Assembly: GCA_030068145.1 (NCBI GenBank)
Contig: JAPJBO010000056.1
Location: forward strand, 310,001-374,000
Length of the DNA stretch: 64,000 nt
Reading direction: 5' to 3'
Source of the DNA: Diplonema papillatum
Lineage: Eukaryota > Euglenozoa > Diplonemea > Diplonemida > Diplonemidae
In this document: piece by piece, positions 9,588 through 21,175 of the stretch
How positions within the stretch are numbered: the stretch's first letter is position 1
Layout of the letters: every line of letters starts with the position of its first letter
Made by a program: the position numbers and the translations under genes
The notes under the pieces: generated by a model
What the model was told of the DNA's origin: nothing
Seen by the model: the letters and a program-made list of their open reading frames with translations, nothing else
The model's database searches: none

Positions 9588-11076
9588 CTTGCCCCTCCTC
9601 CCCTGACCTCAATCCGTTCCCTGCGCTGCTGGGGAAAATGAAGAATCGCCCCCCTCCCGTCAGGGGACAGATCAGTAGTAGCTTGAAAACTAAATTTTAG
9701 ACCTTCCCCCCGCGAGAGAGAGAGAATAGTAAGAAGAGAACGTCTTACTTCAACGATTGGTGGGGTATTTGATTATTGAAACTACTGTTCCTCCGAAGCC
9801 TATCTCTGAGAGGTCAACCTTCAATCCTGAGGGTCCGATTTGCGAAGCGGGACTGGAAGATCGGTCTCCCCAACCGTGGATGCTAGCTAAAAGCTACAGG
9901 TTCTGAACTTAGTTGTGTGCAGTAGCGCACAATAATCCCCAAGAGAACTTTCGCTACGTGTCGCAGCAAAAGCTGACGAATGACGGTTCATTTCGTAGCC
10001 GTGCTGCCCGAATCCACGAAACGCGATGGATGGCGTTGCCTTTGCAGGGGATCCTGCGCTGTTTGAATTCAAAACAGGCGCAATCAGGTTTCGCCTCTGA
10101 CCAAGGTTCGTCGGCGTTAAATGTGCACGCGGGAACCCACCCAAGTCTGGAACGCCGCGCACTAGGTTTCTCACGAAACGGTATCCTGTGTGGCAGGCAT
10201 CTTTCACTCCTCAGCTTCACGTGCTCGAACCAAGTCTTACGTGAAGTGTCGTCTCCGCATTCGCCAGCGCTTTGATCGCAGAAAGCATGGGAAGGGGTGG
10301 CACGTCCGCTTGCCGTGTTCACTACTACAGTTTTCTTTTGATGATTTTGCCACGACGACACGGAAAAGTGGCGACTCGAGCACGGTGGGGCTAGAAGCCG
10401 AGTCTTTTGGATTAATGTTGGGAGGGCCAACCAAAAAAGAAACAAGAAAGCGGGGTGCGAACAAAAGTCGAGCCACAGCACTCGCGGGCCCATGCCAGAC
10501 ACGGCGGGTCTTCGTTCCGTGTCGAACAGAGTCAGAGGCTGAAAAGGCACAGCCGGATGATCGATCGCGAACGAAGACACACAAGGACACTCGTGTCAAA
10601 TCGCGGGCAGTGTGGGGAGTCTATAGTGATCTCAACGTTGGCTATCCCCTCCCTGCGTTTGATTGAAACCCCTCGTGATGCAAACACGGGCTGATGGAAA
10701 GGTGACCGCCGGCATGCAAACAGGTGTCTTGTGCACTGGCACATTCCGGCCGTTGTTTAATCTGAGTGCCCATTTCGACGTCGTGGACGAGGTATCTCTT
10801 ACGGTTCCTGTGGGAAATTGAATTGGGCGAATACTGCCAATGAGCCACACGGGCTGTGTGGTCGTCGTTATGCAGTTCGTCGCATCCGCGAGGGCACCAC
10901 ACAGTAAGGTGTTCTCATCTTCCCGTTGTAAGCCCGAGCTCATCCGGTCCACTGCATATCGGTTCCCACTCCCAGGTTTTTTCTGGGAGAAATTCCCGAA
11001 TCACAAGGAGACCGCCGCCGAAAACGGGGAAGAGGGGGCGGTGGAGGCGCTGGCAACGCAGCCCGTCGCTGGCGGG
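9588..11076. other. Spacer between arginase and DUS2
   Basis: No recognised gene. Open frames on both strands at 9950-10670 and two minus frames at 10640-10950 have protein-like stretches (RNRKRYLVHDVEMG in one) but no splice context or family match. A GA-rich run lies at 9710-9740. Confidence 0.4.
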
Positions 11077-12351
11077 TCAGCTGAGCAGCTCTTCGGCCCC
11101 GGTACCATTTGAGTTGCTGGCGGCGATAGGATCATGCGTGCCATTGGTACCATTGGTGCCGTTGGCATCATGCGTCCGCTTCTTCAGTTCCGGTTCGACG
11201 CGGACGGCAGACTCCGACATCGTCGTTATCAGAGGGCGCTTCGACATGCTCGCTTGCGCTTGGTACTCTTCGATGAGGAGCCCCTCGATGATGTTGACCG
11301 GGTTCTGATACCGCGCCCACAGCGACGTGAACCGCTCGTCGTCGGCGTCGTTCCCGAGCGCGAGCCACATCTCGGGGATCGTCTTGCTGGCCTGCATGCG
11401 CTCGTACTGCGCCTTGAACTCCTTCCGGTCCTGGAAGGACCGGGTCATGGTGTACTTGACCTCCCTCCAGCCCCCTCGGTACTTCATCTGCTCCAGGATG
11501 TAGTCGGAGAAGGCAGCCAGCTTGCCCGCTGGGGAAGGCGAGAAGCAGTAGGGGTTGTACAACGCGCCGCGCGCGACCATGAACCCGGAGACCGAGGCAA
11601 GCCGGGGGTCTTTGGCGAGCGCTGTGGCCGTGGCCTCGTCCCAGACGTCGCCGTTTAGGATCACCGGCGTTTTGAGGTCGCCCACGGCCGCCAGCACCCG
11701 CGCGAGTTCATCCAGCAGCGGCGGTTCGCTCGACCGCTGGGGCCGGTACCGCGCGTGGATGGTGATGGCTGCCACGCCGGTGCCGGCGATGCGGCGGAGG
11801 AGGTCGACCATAGCGGCCGTGTCTTCGAGCAGCCGGATCTTCGCGGAAACAGGCACCGAGACGCCGGTGACGAGGCGGCGGAGGATCGCGCAGGCACGGT
11901 CGGGCTCTGTGAGGAGCGCGGCTCCCATTCCGCCTTTGATCGAAAAAGCCTTGGGGCAGCCCATATTCAGGTCGATCCCGTCGACGTCCGCCTCGACGTG
12001 CAGAGCCGCTGCCAAGGCGGCTTCCGGGTCGTTCGAGCCGAGCTGGAGGACTAACGGCGCACCTTCCGGGTGGTCGGCGGGGTGCCTGCGGGCGAGGGTT
12101 GAGAAGACGAGGGTTTGGATGAGCTTCTTCTGCTTCAGCTTGCCCGTGGGCTCGGTGAGGATGTACTCGATGGCGCCCGAAGACGGATTGAAGGTCCGCT
12201 CGGTCTTCACGAGCTTCTGCGCGACGAGCTCTTCCGTGAACACCGCGCCGGCGCCCGATCGCGCCGCGAGGAGGCGGAACGCCAGGTTCGACACGCGGAC
12301 CATCGGCCCGCAGACGACTTTGCCCGAGAACAAGTCCGCCCGCTCCGCCAT
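11077..12351 (-). CDS. DUS2: tRNA-dihydrouridine synthase 2 (cytoplasmic DUS2 family)
   Basis: 424 residues from ATG at 12351 (MAERADLFSGKVVCGPMVRV). An in-frame extension to 12459 lacks conservation, and the family normally starts just before the GPMVRV strand. DUS enzymes are FMN-dependent TIM barrels that reduce uridine to dihydrouridine; DUS2 acts at position 20 of cytoplasmic tRNA (family knowledge). Visible signatures are GPMVRVSNLAFRLLA, FTEELV, the catalytic-cysteine loop IDLNMGCPKAFSIKGGMGAA (Cys132), ITIHARYR and PVILNGDV for flavin/phosphate binding, and VARGALYNP. The C-terminal tail is a low-complexity NGTNGTNGT stretch. It is intronless. A short piece of its coding sequence (12171-12210) recurs upstream at 12549-12590. 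Confidence 0.93.
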   Translation of the reverse strand: MAERADLFSGKVVCGPMVRVSNLAFRLLAARSGAGAVFTEELVAQKLVKTERTFNPSSGAIEYILTEPTGKLKQKKLIQTLVFSTLARRHPADHPEGAPLVLQLGSNDPEAALAAALHVEADVDGIDLNMGCPKAFSIKGGMGAALLTEPDRACAILRRLVTGVSVPVSAKIRLLEDTAAMVDLLRRIAGTGVAAITIHARYRPQRSSEPPLLDELARVLAAVGDLKTPVILNGDVWDEATATALAKDPRLASVSGFMVARGALYNPYCFSPSPAGKLAAFSDYILEQMKYRGGWREVKYTMTRSFQDRKEFKAQYERMQASKTIPEMWLALGNDADDERFTSLWARYQNPVNIIEGLLIEEYQAQASMSKRPLITTMSESAVRVEPELKKRTHDANGTNGTNGTHDPIAASNSNGTGAEELLS

Positions 12352-12548
12352 TATTGCCGATAAATCCTTCCACCCCGCGGTGCCCCCACGTCCCTCTCCA
12401 AACCTTTTCTTGTTTTTGGAAGGTGTGGCTGCGTCAAACCGCGGCTTACACTGCCGCAAAGTGGGGGGCCAGACCTCAACACTGTCCCTTCTGCAACCAG
12501 AGAGGAAAGAGTGATGTTGTTTGGTGATTCGGACGTTTGGGTGAGGAT

Positions 12549-12590
12549 GGCGCCCTGAAGACGGGTTGAAGGTCCGCCCGGGCTTCGCGG
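12549..12590 (-). pseudogene. Short stray copy of DUS2 coding sequence
   Basis: About 40 bases matching gene positions 12171-12210 with few changes; shared core 'ttgaaggtccgc' plus flanking 'gaagacgg' and 'cttc'. Too short to code. It lies 200 bp 5' of the gene. Confidence 0.5.
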
Positions 12591-12794
12591 GGGAATGTCT
12601 ATGTCCTCTTTTTCAAGCAGCCGGAGCTCAGAATTGTGACTGCAGCCGCAATCCGCTAATAGAAACTACATCTCTGATTATCTTGTCGGTTGAGTCTTTT
12701 GCTCCCATGCGGTTGCGCCGCCACTCTTGGCGCAGTGGGTCCAGTGCTGCCCCTCCTTCTTGGTCTGAACGGTCAGCGGTGCAGACGCTTGTAT

Positions 12795-13000
12795 AAAACC
12801 TTGTGTCTTTTTTAAAACGCTGCCGCGGGGCCGATGGCCCCCAAATAAAAATTTGGAGGAAAAAAAAAATTGCTCAACCTCATCAAAAATTACTGCAGCG
12901 TTTGTTCCAAAATTTTAAAATTTAAAAAACCCCAATTTTTTTCCGAAAAAAAAATAGGTGGCCATTTACCAAAAAGACACAAGGTTTTGACCCTGCATGA
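12795..13000. mobile_element. MITE-like element, left end truncated
   Basis: Homologous along its length to the intact element at 32988-33198. Both have 'cgcggggccgatggccccca', an AT-rich middle and the terminal repeat ending 'ggttttgaccctgcatga'. The right terminal repeat (12971-13000) is complete. The left one starts only at 'aaaaccttgtgtctttttt', so about 13 bases are missing. Confidence 0.75.
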
Positions 13001-14796
13001 TAAGCAGGGTCGTGCACCGAGTTCGCACAAATACTGCCGGCTCAGCCCGGCGCGTAGATGCCATGTGCGGGAGATTTCAGTATCGGATTAGGCTCGGGCT
13101 CAAATTGAAGGTGCTGTGAGGGGTGCTACCCGCAGCTTCCGTTTTCTTCCTCCTCACGGGTTAAATGTCGACGTCTGTGCGCATGATCGGTCTTAGATTC
13201 GATGAAGCAGCTGAAACAGAGGGGCCGGCGAGTAGTTACAACCCTTCGTCAGGAAGGCTTTCAGATCTACAGAACAGGACGACTTCTTCCCGCCCGAGGG
13301 GCGGACTGGAAAAAAAAAAATGAAAGAAGCAGAAGAGACGAAGTCCGCTCTGGGGCAAGAGCACACCGGTTACCGCGAAAAAGACAGGCGCTTCGTTTTG
13401 TTTGTGCGTGCCGGGTGATCGTTTTCCCACTTGTATTTACCCTGTGTATATTCAGGTAAGAAATTCTGATCAACCACCAAAACACGCTGCCTACGTCTTT
13501 TTAGCCTGCACAATACATTGAAGGGCAACCCACAAGATTGTTAGTACTAAAAATATGAGTCGAAGTTAGCACAGTGTGACAACCCCGTCTAACCTGCCCT
13601 GTGTTTGACCGTCTCTACGGGGTATAATCGAAATCGGTAGCCACTTGACCTGTAGGCCCACGGATCGCCGTGTAGCAGGCTTTTCCTCGATACCCGAGGC
13701 GGGAAAAAGTCGTCGCACTGGGGGGAGACTGGAAAAAGTGAAACGGAAGAAATGTGCGCCGTGGGGTTATTCTTTTACTTCTCGATGTTGACGACATCAT
13801 TTACTTTCGGACTTTAGTGACGGGTTTTTGAGTTAAGGACGCTGCTGGGTGACCAGGTTCGTCCGGACTCGGCGGGCGCCCATGAGACGGTCCACCTGGA
13901 CCGTGACAATACGGCGAAAGTTTGAGGTGCAGAGCATCGTGGTGCTGGTCTGCATTAGGTCACCTCTTCGTCCGCACCGACCGAGTCGTGCTTCAGGCGG
14001 ATACACTGTTTCGAACTGTTTTCCAGGCCACCATTCTCGGGTTTTCCTCACGTGAGCAGGCGATGGTACACAGCTAGAGGAGCAGATAACCTTCACCTGA
14101 AGATAACCTTCACCTGATTCGGGCAGCGCTCACCCACGAGAACGTCGTTTGTGCACTTTCCTTCCCGTGTAGCAAACTGAGGGCCGTTCTCGTATTTCCG
14201 ACCGATTGCGCGTTTTTTTCAGAGTGAAGGTTCGCTCACTCGAGAATCTGGGAGTTTAAAGTCTTTCGTTTTTATTAGCAGGACAATTTCTACAACGAAC
14301 CATTGCTCGAATCAAGACTCCAGATTCAGCAAGAACAAACAAATAGGGGGGGGGAAGGGGTGCAAAAAAAAGCGGTACAATAGGTACTAGAGGGGAGAAG
14401 GGGGGGGGGGTCGTGGAGAAGAAAGGGGGGGGGGGGGGATCTAATGGGAGGCAGGAGGAAGGCGGCGATGTCTGTGGAACCTGCCGCGGAGCTTTGCCTA
14501 AGAACCCCCGATGTCGGTAACCAAGCTGCGCTATGGTGGCTTTTTTCTTGGAGGGGGGGCACTCGGGGCACTCAGAACGCAGAGTCGGGCGTGGTGAGAC
14601 CCGTCTTTGCGATTAATGAAAAGCTCGCGCCCGCAGCTTTCTCCTGATGCAGGAGTGAGGAGCCGACGGTGAAATCCTCCGGGGTGTGTCCGGTCTCAGC
14701 AACTCAGACTTACTCAGCCCGCGCCTCTACGCGCCGGAGGTTTGGAGAGAGGCTCTGTGCCTGTTGCTGCGGGATTGCAAGGTTGCACCCGCGTTT
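13001..14796. other. Spacer: families B and I, G-rich runs
   Basis: A family B copy at about 13375-13556 ('cgcttcgttttgtttgtgcg' through 'ttgttagtactaaaaa'), family I words at 13575-13625 and a family E fragment at 14215-14260. Long G runs lie at 14346-14440. No gene supported. Confidence 0.5.
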
Positions 14797-15203
14797 TCAG
14801 TTGAAAGTGTGGGCGGAGGCGTAGGCGTCCAGTTCGTCGCTCTCCTCGTCTGCGTCGTCGTCGGCGGCGGCGGCGTTGTCGTCGGAAGGGCTCCAGAACA
14901 CGTTTTTGAACATCTTCCACCACGAGGCCGATGGCTTGCCGTCTTTTTCGGCCTTCACCTGCTGCAGGGCGGAGGCGACTTTCTGGGGCGACGGCGGCCG
15001 CGCGGCCGGCGAGGCCGGTGCTTGCATCTTGCCCTTCTTCAGCTCGCGCAGCGCCTCGTCCGTTTCGGGGCCCATGTCCATCAGCTTCGCCACCTTCTCC
15101 TTCCGGACGGTTTCGTCCAGCGTCGGGTCGAGGGCGAGCGACTGGAACAGGCTCACCAGATCCGCCACTTCCGTCGCGTCGTTGCTGTACAGAACATCTT
15201 TAG
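14797..15203 (-). CDS. Hypothetical acidic/alpha-helical protein, 3' exon
   Basis: 134 codons after two leading bases, ending in TGA. The exon starts after an acceptor-like ACCATACAG. The first part is helical and well conserved-looking (KDVLYSNDATEVADLVSLFQ, then ETVRKEKVAKLMDMGPETDE), then a proline/alanine linker, a WWKMFKNVFW aromatic patch and an acidic tail (DDDADEESDELD). There is no suitable in-frame ATG near the start, so an upstream exon is needed. One candidate is 15241-15445 (ATG at 15445, MAFSGVDVSDPRLVVIAGAL), which would join in phase across a 37-nt intron beginning GTAGAC, with GACTAAT and a pyrimidine tract before CATACAG. Family not recognised. Confidence 0.5.
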
Positions 15204-15445
15204 CTGTATGGTTTCGCAGGGGGTGAAGAAATTAGTCTACCTTTTAGACAGAACACTGTCTGCGGGTGCTGTACGGAGACAATACCGGGTCTTGTCTCCG
15301 GCTCCTGGCGAGCCGATCTGTTGTCAGGTCGGCGGGCTGGGCGAACGGTTCGAGCTTCCGATAGAGGAGGTGCAACAAACTCCGTCAGCGCTCCCGCAAT
15401 TACAACAAGTCGGGGGTCGGAGACATCAACTCCGGAGAAAGCCAT

Positions 15446-18139
15446 GCATGAAAGTGTGACTGCTTGATGGTTGGGCACCGCCTGCAGGAAAGGTAGAAGG
15501 TAGTAGTAGTAGTAGTAGTTTGAACTTGATATGCAGCAACAATCTGTGACGATAGACTGCACAAGCCGCAACAGACTACCTCTTTGCACGCGTCGTGTCA
15601 TGCCTCAGTCGCTTCCTGCCCCGCGTACTGTTTGTCTCCGGTGCGCGCTTCACGTCCGATGTGCAGTTTGACAACGAGCTCAAGGAATCACCAGCGCAAT
15701 CCGAGCGCACACAGCAGCAGTGACGCGTCGGCAGTGCAGGGCAGTGCAGGAAAGGAAAAAAGGAAAAAGGGCGCTCCGGGTCCAGGAACGTGACGGTCAA
15801 CCACAGCTTCCGAAGCTTGAGTCGGAGGCAGCACCGTGCTACCCGTCCGCTCTGTCCTGTGGCTGACCGAAAAGAATACAACCAACAAAAAGTGCGGTCG
15901 TTTTTTGTTGAACGCTTACGCCCGCCACGAAACCCAGATTTACCTGTGCTTCGTGTGGGCTGCAGCACATTTTCCTCCTGCTGATATTTCGCAACTGGTA
16001 GCCTCCTGCAAAGCAGGTGCTTATACAAAAGACATACCCTTCGGATATTCGGGCAAGGCGTCGATTTCCATGGGTTGAGGCGACAGCGCGTCCATCGGGG
16101 CGCGTTTTACGGGCGTGGGCTGGAGTTCGGTTTGGTATTTATGCGGCGTGAAGATCAGGAGGAGAGAGAGAGAGACGAGTTGGAGTGCAGGGACCATCTC
16201 TCCGAGGAGTTTCCGGTCGCCTCACTACTGCCACGTACTTCTAAGGCGGGCGTAGGTCGTTTCCGTCGGAGGCGCGGTGCGGGCCGCGGCCCCGTCACCG
16301 AAGGTGACGGCGTCCGTGGCAGGCGGGCGAGCCCGTTTCGCGGGGGAGCACCGTCTTGCGCGTCGCGGGCTCTCTTCTTCTTGGCAATTGCACGGCCTAC
16401 GGCGACGGCTAGCGTAGGAGGATGTGTGCTGGCCGTTATCGCCGGATGAGTAGGATCAAAGGGAGTTTCGTTGCCCCTTTGGGCGGAAAAATCCCCGCAT
16501 AGTTCACTGCGGTCTGACCGGTGTTGGGCCCCATACCCTTCCAAAAACATGGTTCTGCGGTCAAATACGCCCTCAGAAGCCTCTGGAGAGCCGTCTATGA
16601 TGTCCCAAATGCGATTTTATGGGTTTTTTAGGGGGTTCGTCCCTTCCCCTCACACGGACTTCGTCAGCCAAGAAGCATGGCTAAAGACCCGTGCGCCTGT
16701 CTGAGGGGGAAAGCCCTCTTTTAGAGCTAAGGCTCTCCGGGTGACCTTTTAAATGGGCTCTCTTTATAGAGCAAGTAAGGGCTATGTGGGTGCGGGCTTG
16801 CCGTGTCCGGGACTGCTTGTGACCGACACCTTTTTACGAAGGGTTTTTGTGTTGCGGTCATGAACAGTTTTTGGGTGTGTTTGGGTACACCTCTGCGGCA
16901 CCAGGAAGAATGAAAAGCCAGGTACGGCCCGCCCTACCTGAGCTTTTCAGCAAGTAGGTAGGGCCGCTGCCTTACTCGGCGGCCCGGGCACGACGGCACT
17001 GAAAAACAGGTGAGTTTGTTTGTGCGCACTTCCTTCAAACCTGTTTTGTTCATCTAACGGGAGTGGGGATAGTACGCTGCCATCGATCTGTTTTTGTTCT
17101 TGACAAATTGCATTTGTTAGACACTAAATCTTAGTGAATGGGGGGGAGGAAGTAGTGGCGGCGGTCGGGGGATGGTGGGCATGCATACTGTATCCACAAC
17201 ATTCACGTTTCTCGCGGCCAGCGGCGAAAGAGCAGTAGCCATAGTTTTGATTCGACTGTTTTCGATCTTCAATTTTTTTTTCTAAGAACCTGCGTGAAAA
17301 GCCGCGTGAAGAAATTAAAGCCCGCCATTCATAGAAGAATTCGATCCCGTGTAGTCGGTGGAACCTCCAAGTTCACACCAGCACCAGCGCTGCCCCGAGG
17401 TACTCTAGAAATCGGACAAGCGCTCCCATCAGCGAACAGACAACGTTGATGCCATGAACATCAGATTCTGCGCCGTCGACTCTTTTGAAATGCCATGTGC
17501 ATCAGAGACGCCAATCGGCCGCGAAGGCGAAGAGACGCGCGAGAGGAAGCGCCAGAAACACGACTCGGCGTTCGCCAAGGCAGTCAATGGAAGCTGCAGA
17601 CTACCGCCGCAGATTCTTTGCATTCCAAACGCACACCGTCGCCGCACATCATGGTCTATCAGGTCCATCCCTGAAAAAACCCCGCGAAGAAAGATTGTTT
17701 GCTGACACGTAGGTATTCTGGACGACGGCTACCCGTAGGCACGGGTCTTTCCGGAGCTGGCCCCGTCGCTGGGGTTTTGGTCCAGAGCACCTGGAAACAA
17801 CGAATGGATTTGTTGGCAAATTGACTAAATCTTACCGCAAAAAAGCGATCGCTTTTCAAAAAGAATGTGCGCTTGCCACTGGGTACATGGGTTCATCGTC
17901 GCTACAGGGAACCGCGCTGGACTTTTCCGCATGTCTCTCACTGCACTTCTCCGTAGGTTCGCTGCAGGCGACGATGCCACAGGCGCGGGACCCTCCAGGT
18001 GTCGAGTGACAAGGACGGGAATCGGTCCTGGTTGGTGGCATTCCTTCGCTGGTCCACGTTGCAGACAACTTGCTTCGTATCAACAAAAGAATTGTAAGAA
18101 CGAAAGAGAGCGCTGGCAGCGTGTTTGGGAGAAGATTAC
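15446..18139. other. Spacer: families I, C, E and a duplicated segment
   Basis: Family I at 15780-15870, family C at 15890-16040 and an extended family E copy at 16725-16835 ('ccgtgtccgggactgcttgtgaccgacacc', also at 24000-24030). The segment 16160-16380 has a relative at 51480-51690. A plus-strand frame at 17454-17705 starting MNIRFCAVDSFEMPCASETP has protein-like composition but no family and lies opposite to the gene array, so I do not call it. Confidence 0.45.
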
Positions 18140-20801
18140 CTAAACTATCACGTTAACGTCTTTCTCGTTGGGGGGCACTGCCGTCGTACTGCCGCCCTTC
18201 ACATACATCTTGTCGCGGTAGGACTTTGTAACCTTGGAGGTCCCGTTGAGGCGCGACGGGCCCTTTGCACTTGCAGTCATGAAAGACACAGCGGCAGGCA
18301 AGTACCGTAATTAGAATAGTGTTGAACTGGACACAAGCTGGACAGGGAAACCCTGGGTGTCCCAGGTAGTCACCTGCGTGCACCAGTGGCGGTCCTGTGG
18401 CATCTAGCAACACACGTTCGGCGGTTTTGCCTCATCACGTTGCTGGAGCAGTACCTTGAAACTGAATGGGACGAGGGTTCAACAAGAGACGGATCAGAAA
18501 GAAAAGGCAAGGAAAAAGAAAAACAAGAAGGAGAGAGAGAAAGAGAGTCAGAGAGAGAGAGAGAGAAGGCGAGACAATAGCAGAGACTAAAAGCTGCTGC
18601 GAAGGACAGCAAGAAAAAAGAAGGGGGAAACAAAAAAGAAGCGAAGGGTGGTGGGTGGAAAAAGAAACGAGAGAGATGGGAACGGACGAAAACAGAACGT
18701 AGAGACGAGACGCGTGTCTGGCAACGGAGCAACAACCGCGCTTGTCGGGATTGAAGGGGAATGCGGGGAGCCGTTCTTTTTAATTTTGATTGAAGGCGGT
18801 GAGGCCGGCCGTGGCCTCAACAACTTCAAACGAAGGCTGGGACTTTTGACTGAACAGGCTCGGAACCGACGTTCTTGAAACGGGCTTGTGCCTTCGAACC
18901 CCAGAGCCAGCCCGTTTTTTCTGGCCTGGAACCGGCGCCACTGCTCTTGCGGGTGTGCACAGGGCTGGAGAAGACCATGACCGCGCCATTCCGGTCGTGT
19001 CGGCCAAGACAGGCGGTCGCCGTGAAGATAAAGCCACCATGGCGGCCGGATGGCATGCAAGCGCGTGATTGGTGTGTGTTCAACACCGCGCGTCTGTCTG
19101 CATCGCGGATGCCGTGAGCTGTCTGCAGACAGCAGCGGGCGGCTAAGCATTTGCACCCTCGTTCCGGTCGTGTCGGCCAAGACAGGCGGTCGCCGTGAAG
19201 ATAAAAGTCCACCATGGCGGCCGGATGGCATGCAAGCGCGTGATTGGTGTGTGTTCAACACCGCGCGTCTGTCTGCATCGCGGATGCCGTGAGCTGTCTG
19301 CAGACAGCAGCGGGCGGCTAAGCATTTGCACCCTCGTTCCGGTCGTGTCGGCCAAGACAGGCGGTCGCCGTGAAGATAAAAGTCCACCATGGCGGCCGGA
19401 TGGCATGCAAGCGCGTGATTGGTGACTTCAACACCGCCCGTCTGTCTGCATCGCGGATGCCCTGAGCTGTCTGCGGACAGCAGCGGACGTCTAAGCATCT
19501 GCACCCTCTGCACCACCGACGAACGCTCCGTACATCATACAGCACGTGCCAGTGGAGTGCTGTACTGCGCAACACTCCCTCGAACTTGCACCTTGTGTCC
19601 GAACCCATGGACTCAAGATTGGGGTTCTGGGGAGGGAGTTGCTTTTTGAGACGGGCTGGTTGTGGGAATTCACCGCCGCCACCGGTGTGAGCCTGGCATG
19701 TCCGGCGGCTGTTCAGTAGCTCGTCACAGCCGGGACCCATGCTTTTCTTAGTACTAACAATCTTGCGGGTTGTCCTTCAATGTATTGTGCAGGCTAAGAA
19801 GACGTAGGCAGTCAGAATTCCTTACCTGAATATACACAGGGTAAATACAAGTGGGAAAACGATCACCCGACACGCACAAAAAAACCGTCACGGGGAGAAG
19901 GTCCCCTACAACCGTGTCCGCGCAATCGGTCAAAAACGGGCGATTGTAGGGTCTAGAACGGACGCACACACGCGCGAAACGGAACAGAAGGAGTCTAAAC
20001 CTCGCAACGAAAGGGTGTGTTTCCCGAGCGCCGAAGAGACCCGGGGAAAAAGGGGTGATGTCGCAGGAAGAGGATGGCGAGGCAAGTCAATAGTAGAGGT
20101 TGAATGGTCAAACAGACCGCAGAGAGCGGCGGCGTCAGGAAAGATAGAGGACGGGAGAGTATAAGAGAAAAAGAAACAGAAGGAGAAAACGCGAACAATG
20201 ATACCCTCCTCCTTGTTGCGTGTTCGGCATTTGCCGTCTCACGTTCGCCTAATTTTTTCAGTGCGTCTCGTGACCACTTCTCGGCGTGCTTATGAATCGG
20301 TTGGAGACTTGTTTTGCGAGGCACCCGGTCGATTAATTCTCTGGCTCCGTCCCGCAACATGCGAACCAGAAAGGCTCTGCTTCGCAGGATGCAAGCCAGT
20401 CCAACCTTATACCGTAAAAGCTTGAGGGCAGGAATCTGTGGCGACGGTCTGCAGAAGTCACTGCAAGACAGCGCCAGGCAATTTGAAGCAGCTCCGGGGT
20501 ACGTGTGTTGTGTTAGAGAGATGGTTCGCTTGAAACTCCGGGGTTTTAAAGTTTCCGGGTAAAGTCTCCGGGTCTTTTGGGTGGGTTCTTGAGAGTGGTG
20601 GTGACACGAGGTAAGAGAATCGGTGTGTCAACCTTTGTTGTTGGTCATCATTGGTGGTTTCGGCCGTTATCCACATACCTTGCATACCTTTTCGCCGGGC
20701 CCTCGCGCCGTCGTGCTGCGCCTTCCCGGGAAGAGGGAGGAGAGCGAAGCAACGCTGAGCGGGAAACTCGCGCACCGCCCGTGCTCGGAAGAAATGCACA
20801 T
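18140..20801 (-). CDS. Hypothetical basic helical protein, three exons (155 aa): 20688-20801, 20205-20435, 18140-18262
   Basis: Model built from splice signals and phase. Exon 1 (ATG at 20801, MCISSEHGRCASF) ends AAAG|GTATGC. Exon 2 starts after CGCCACAG and ends AGG|GTATCA, carrying RYKVGLACILRSRAFLVRML and KHAEKWSRDALKKLGERETA. Exon 3 starts after GCAAAG and ends in TAG, carrying KSYRDKMYVKGG. All three exons are multiples of three (114, 231 and 123 nt), so every junction is phase 0. Introns are 252 and 1,942 nt. The product is basic and mostly helical. A histone-fold or ribosomal-type role could be imagined, but nothing is diagnostic. Exon 3 is strongly coding by composition; exon 2 less so. 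Exon 3 alone could also be read from an ATG at 18280. Confidence 0.45.
18985..19500. repeat. Tandem repeat, ~175-bp unit, three copies, inside an intron
   Basis: Unit boundaries marked by 'ttccggtcgtgtcggccaag' at 18989, 19162 and 19337. Each unit holds 'ccaccatggcggccggatgg', 'cgtctgtctgcatcgcggat' and the inverted pair ctgtctgcagacag. The second and third units are almost the same; the last half-unit is diverged. Confidence 0.85.
19744..19885 (-). repeat. Family B repeat, inverted copy inside an intron
   Basis: Reverse complement of 13415-13556: 'ttagtactaacaatcttgcg', 'gaatatacacagggtaaata' and 'gtgggaaaacgatcacccga' are all present in order. Confidence 0.8.
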
Positions 20802-21170
20802 TTTTGTTAAGGTGAAAAAAAAAACGTGAAAACAGGGGGTTTGCAGCAGCAGCGGCTTTTCGTGTTATTCTGCGGATGCTTTTTTGAGCTATATATATTT
20901 GTGTCTCGGTTTTCGTACGTCTTCTTAACCGTGGTTCGTTACTCGCACAAATGGTGTCAGCCGAAGCTGGTGAAGGTTCGACGCCGCCGCATGGTGTTTG
21001 TTAAGAAAACGCGTAGTTTTGCCCCATTCTTTCGGAAACCCGTAGACCGGGGCCCCCAAGGCTTCCCCGGTTAGCCCGGCGTGTGCGTGAGCTGTGCTCA
21101 TCAGCAAGCTGACGGGCTGGCGAAGTCAGAAGCTCGCACTCGGGCCGAAACCCCCCCGTGCCATAACATC
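20802..21170. other. Upstream region of the 155-aa gene
   Basis: On the minus strand a long T run followed by CACCTTAACAAAAATG leads into the start codon. No other gene seen. Confidence 0.3.
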
Positions 21171-21175
21171 CGAGC

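Noticed and set aside
8787..9641. 284-codon plus-strand frame opposite arginase
   Set aside because: Antisense of the complete arginase motifs; composition is an artefact of GC-rich third positions.
11555..12514. 319-codon plus-strand frame opposite DUS2
   Set aside because: Mirror of the DUS2 coding sequence, which carries all family motifs on the minus strand.
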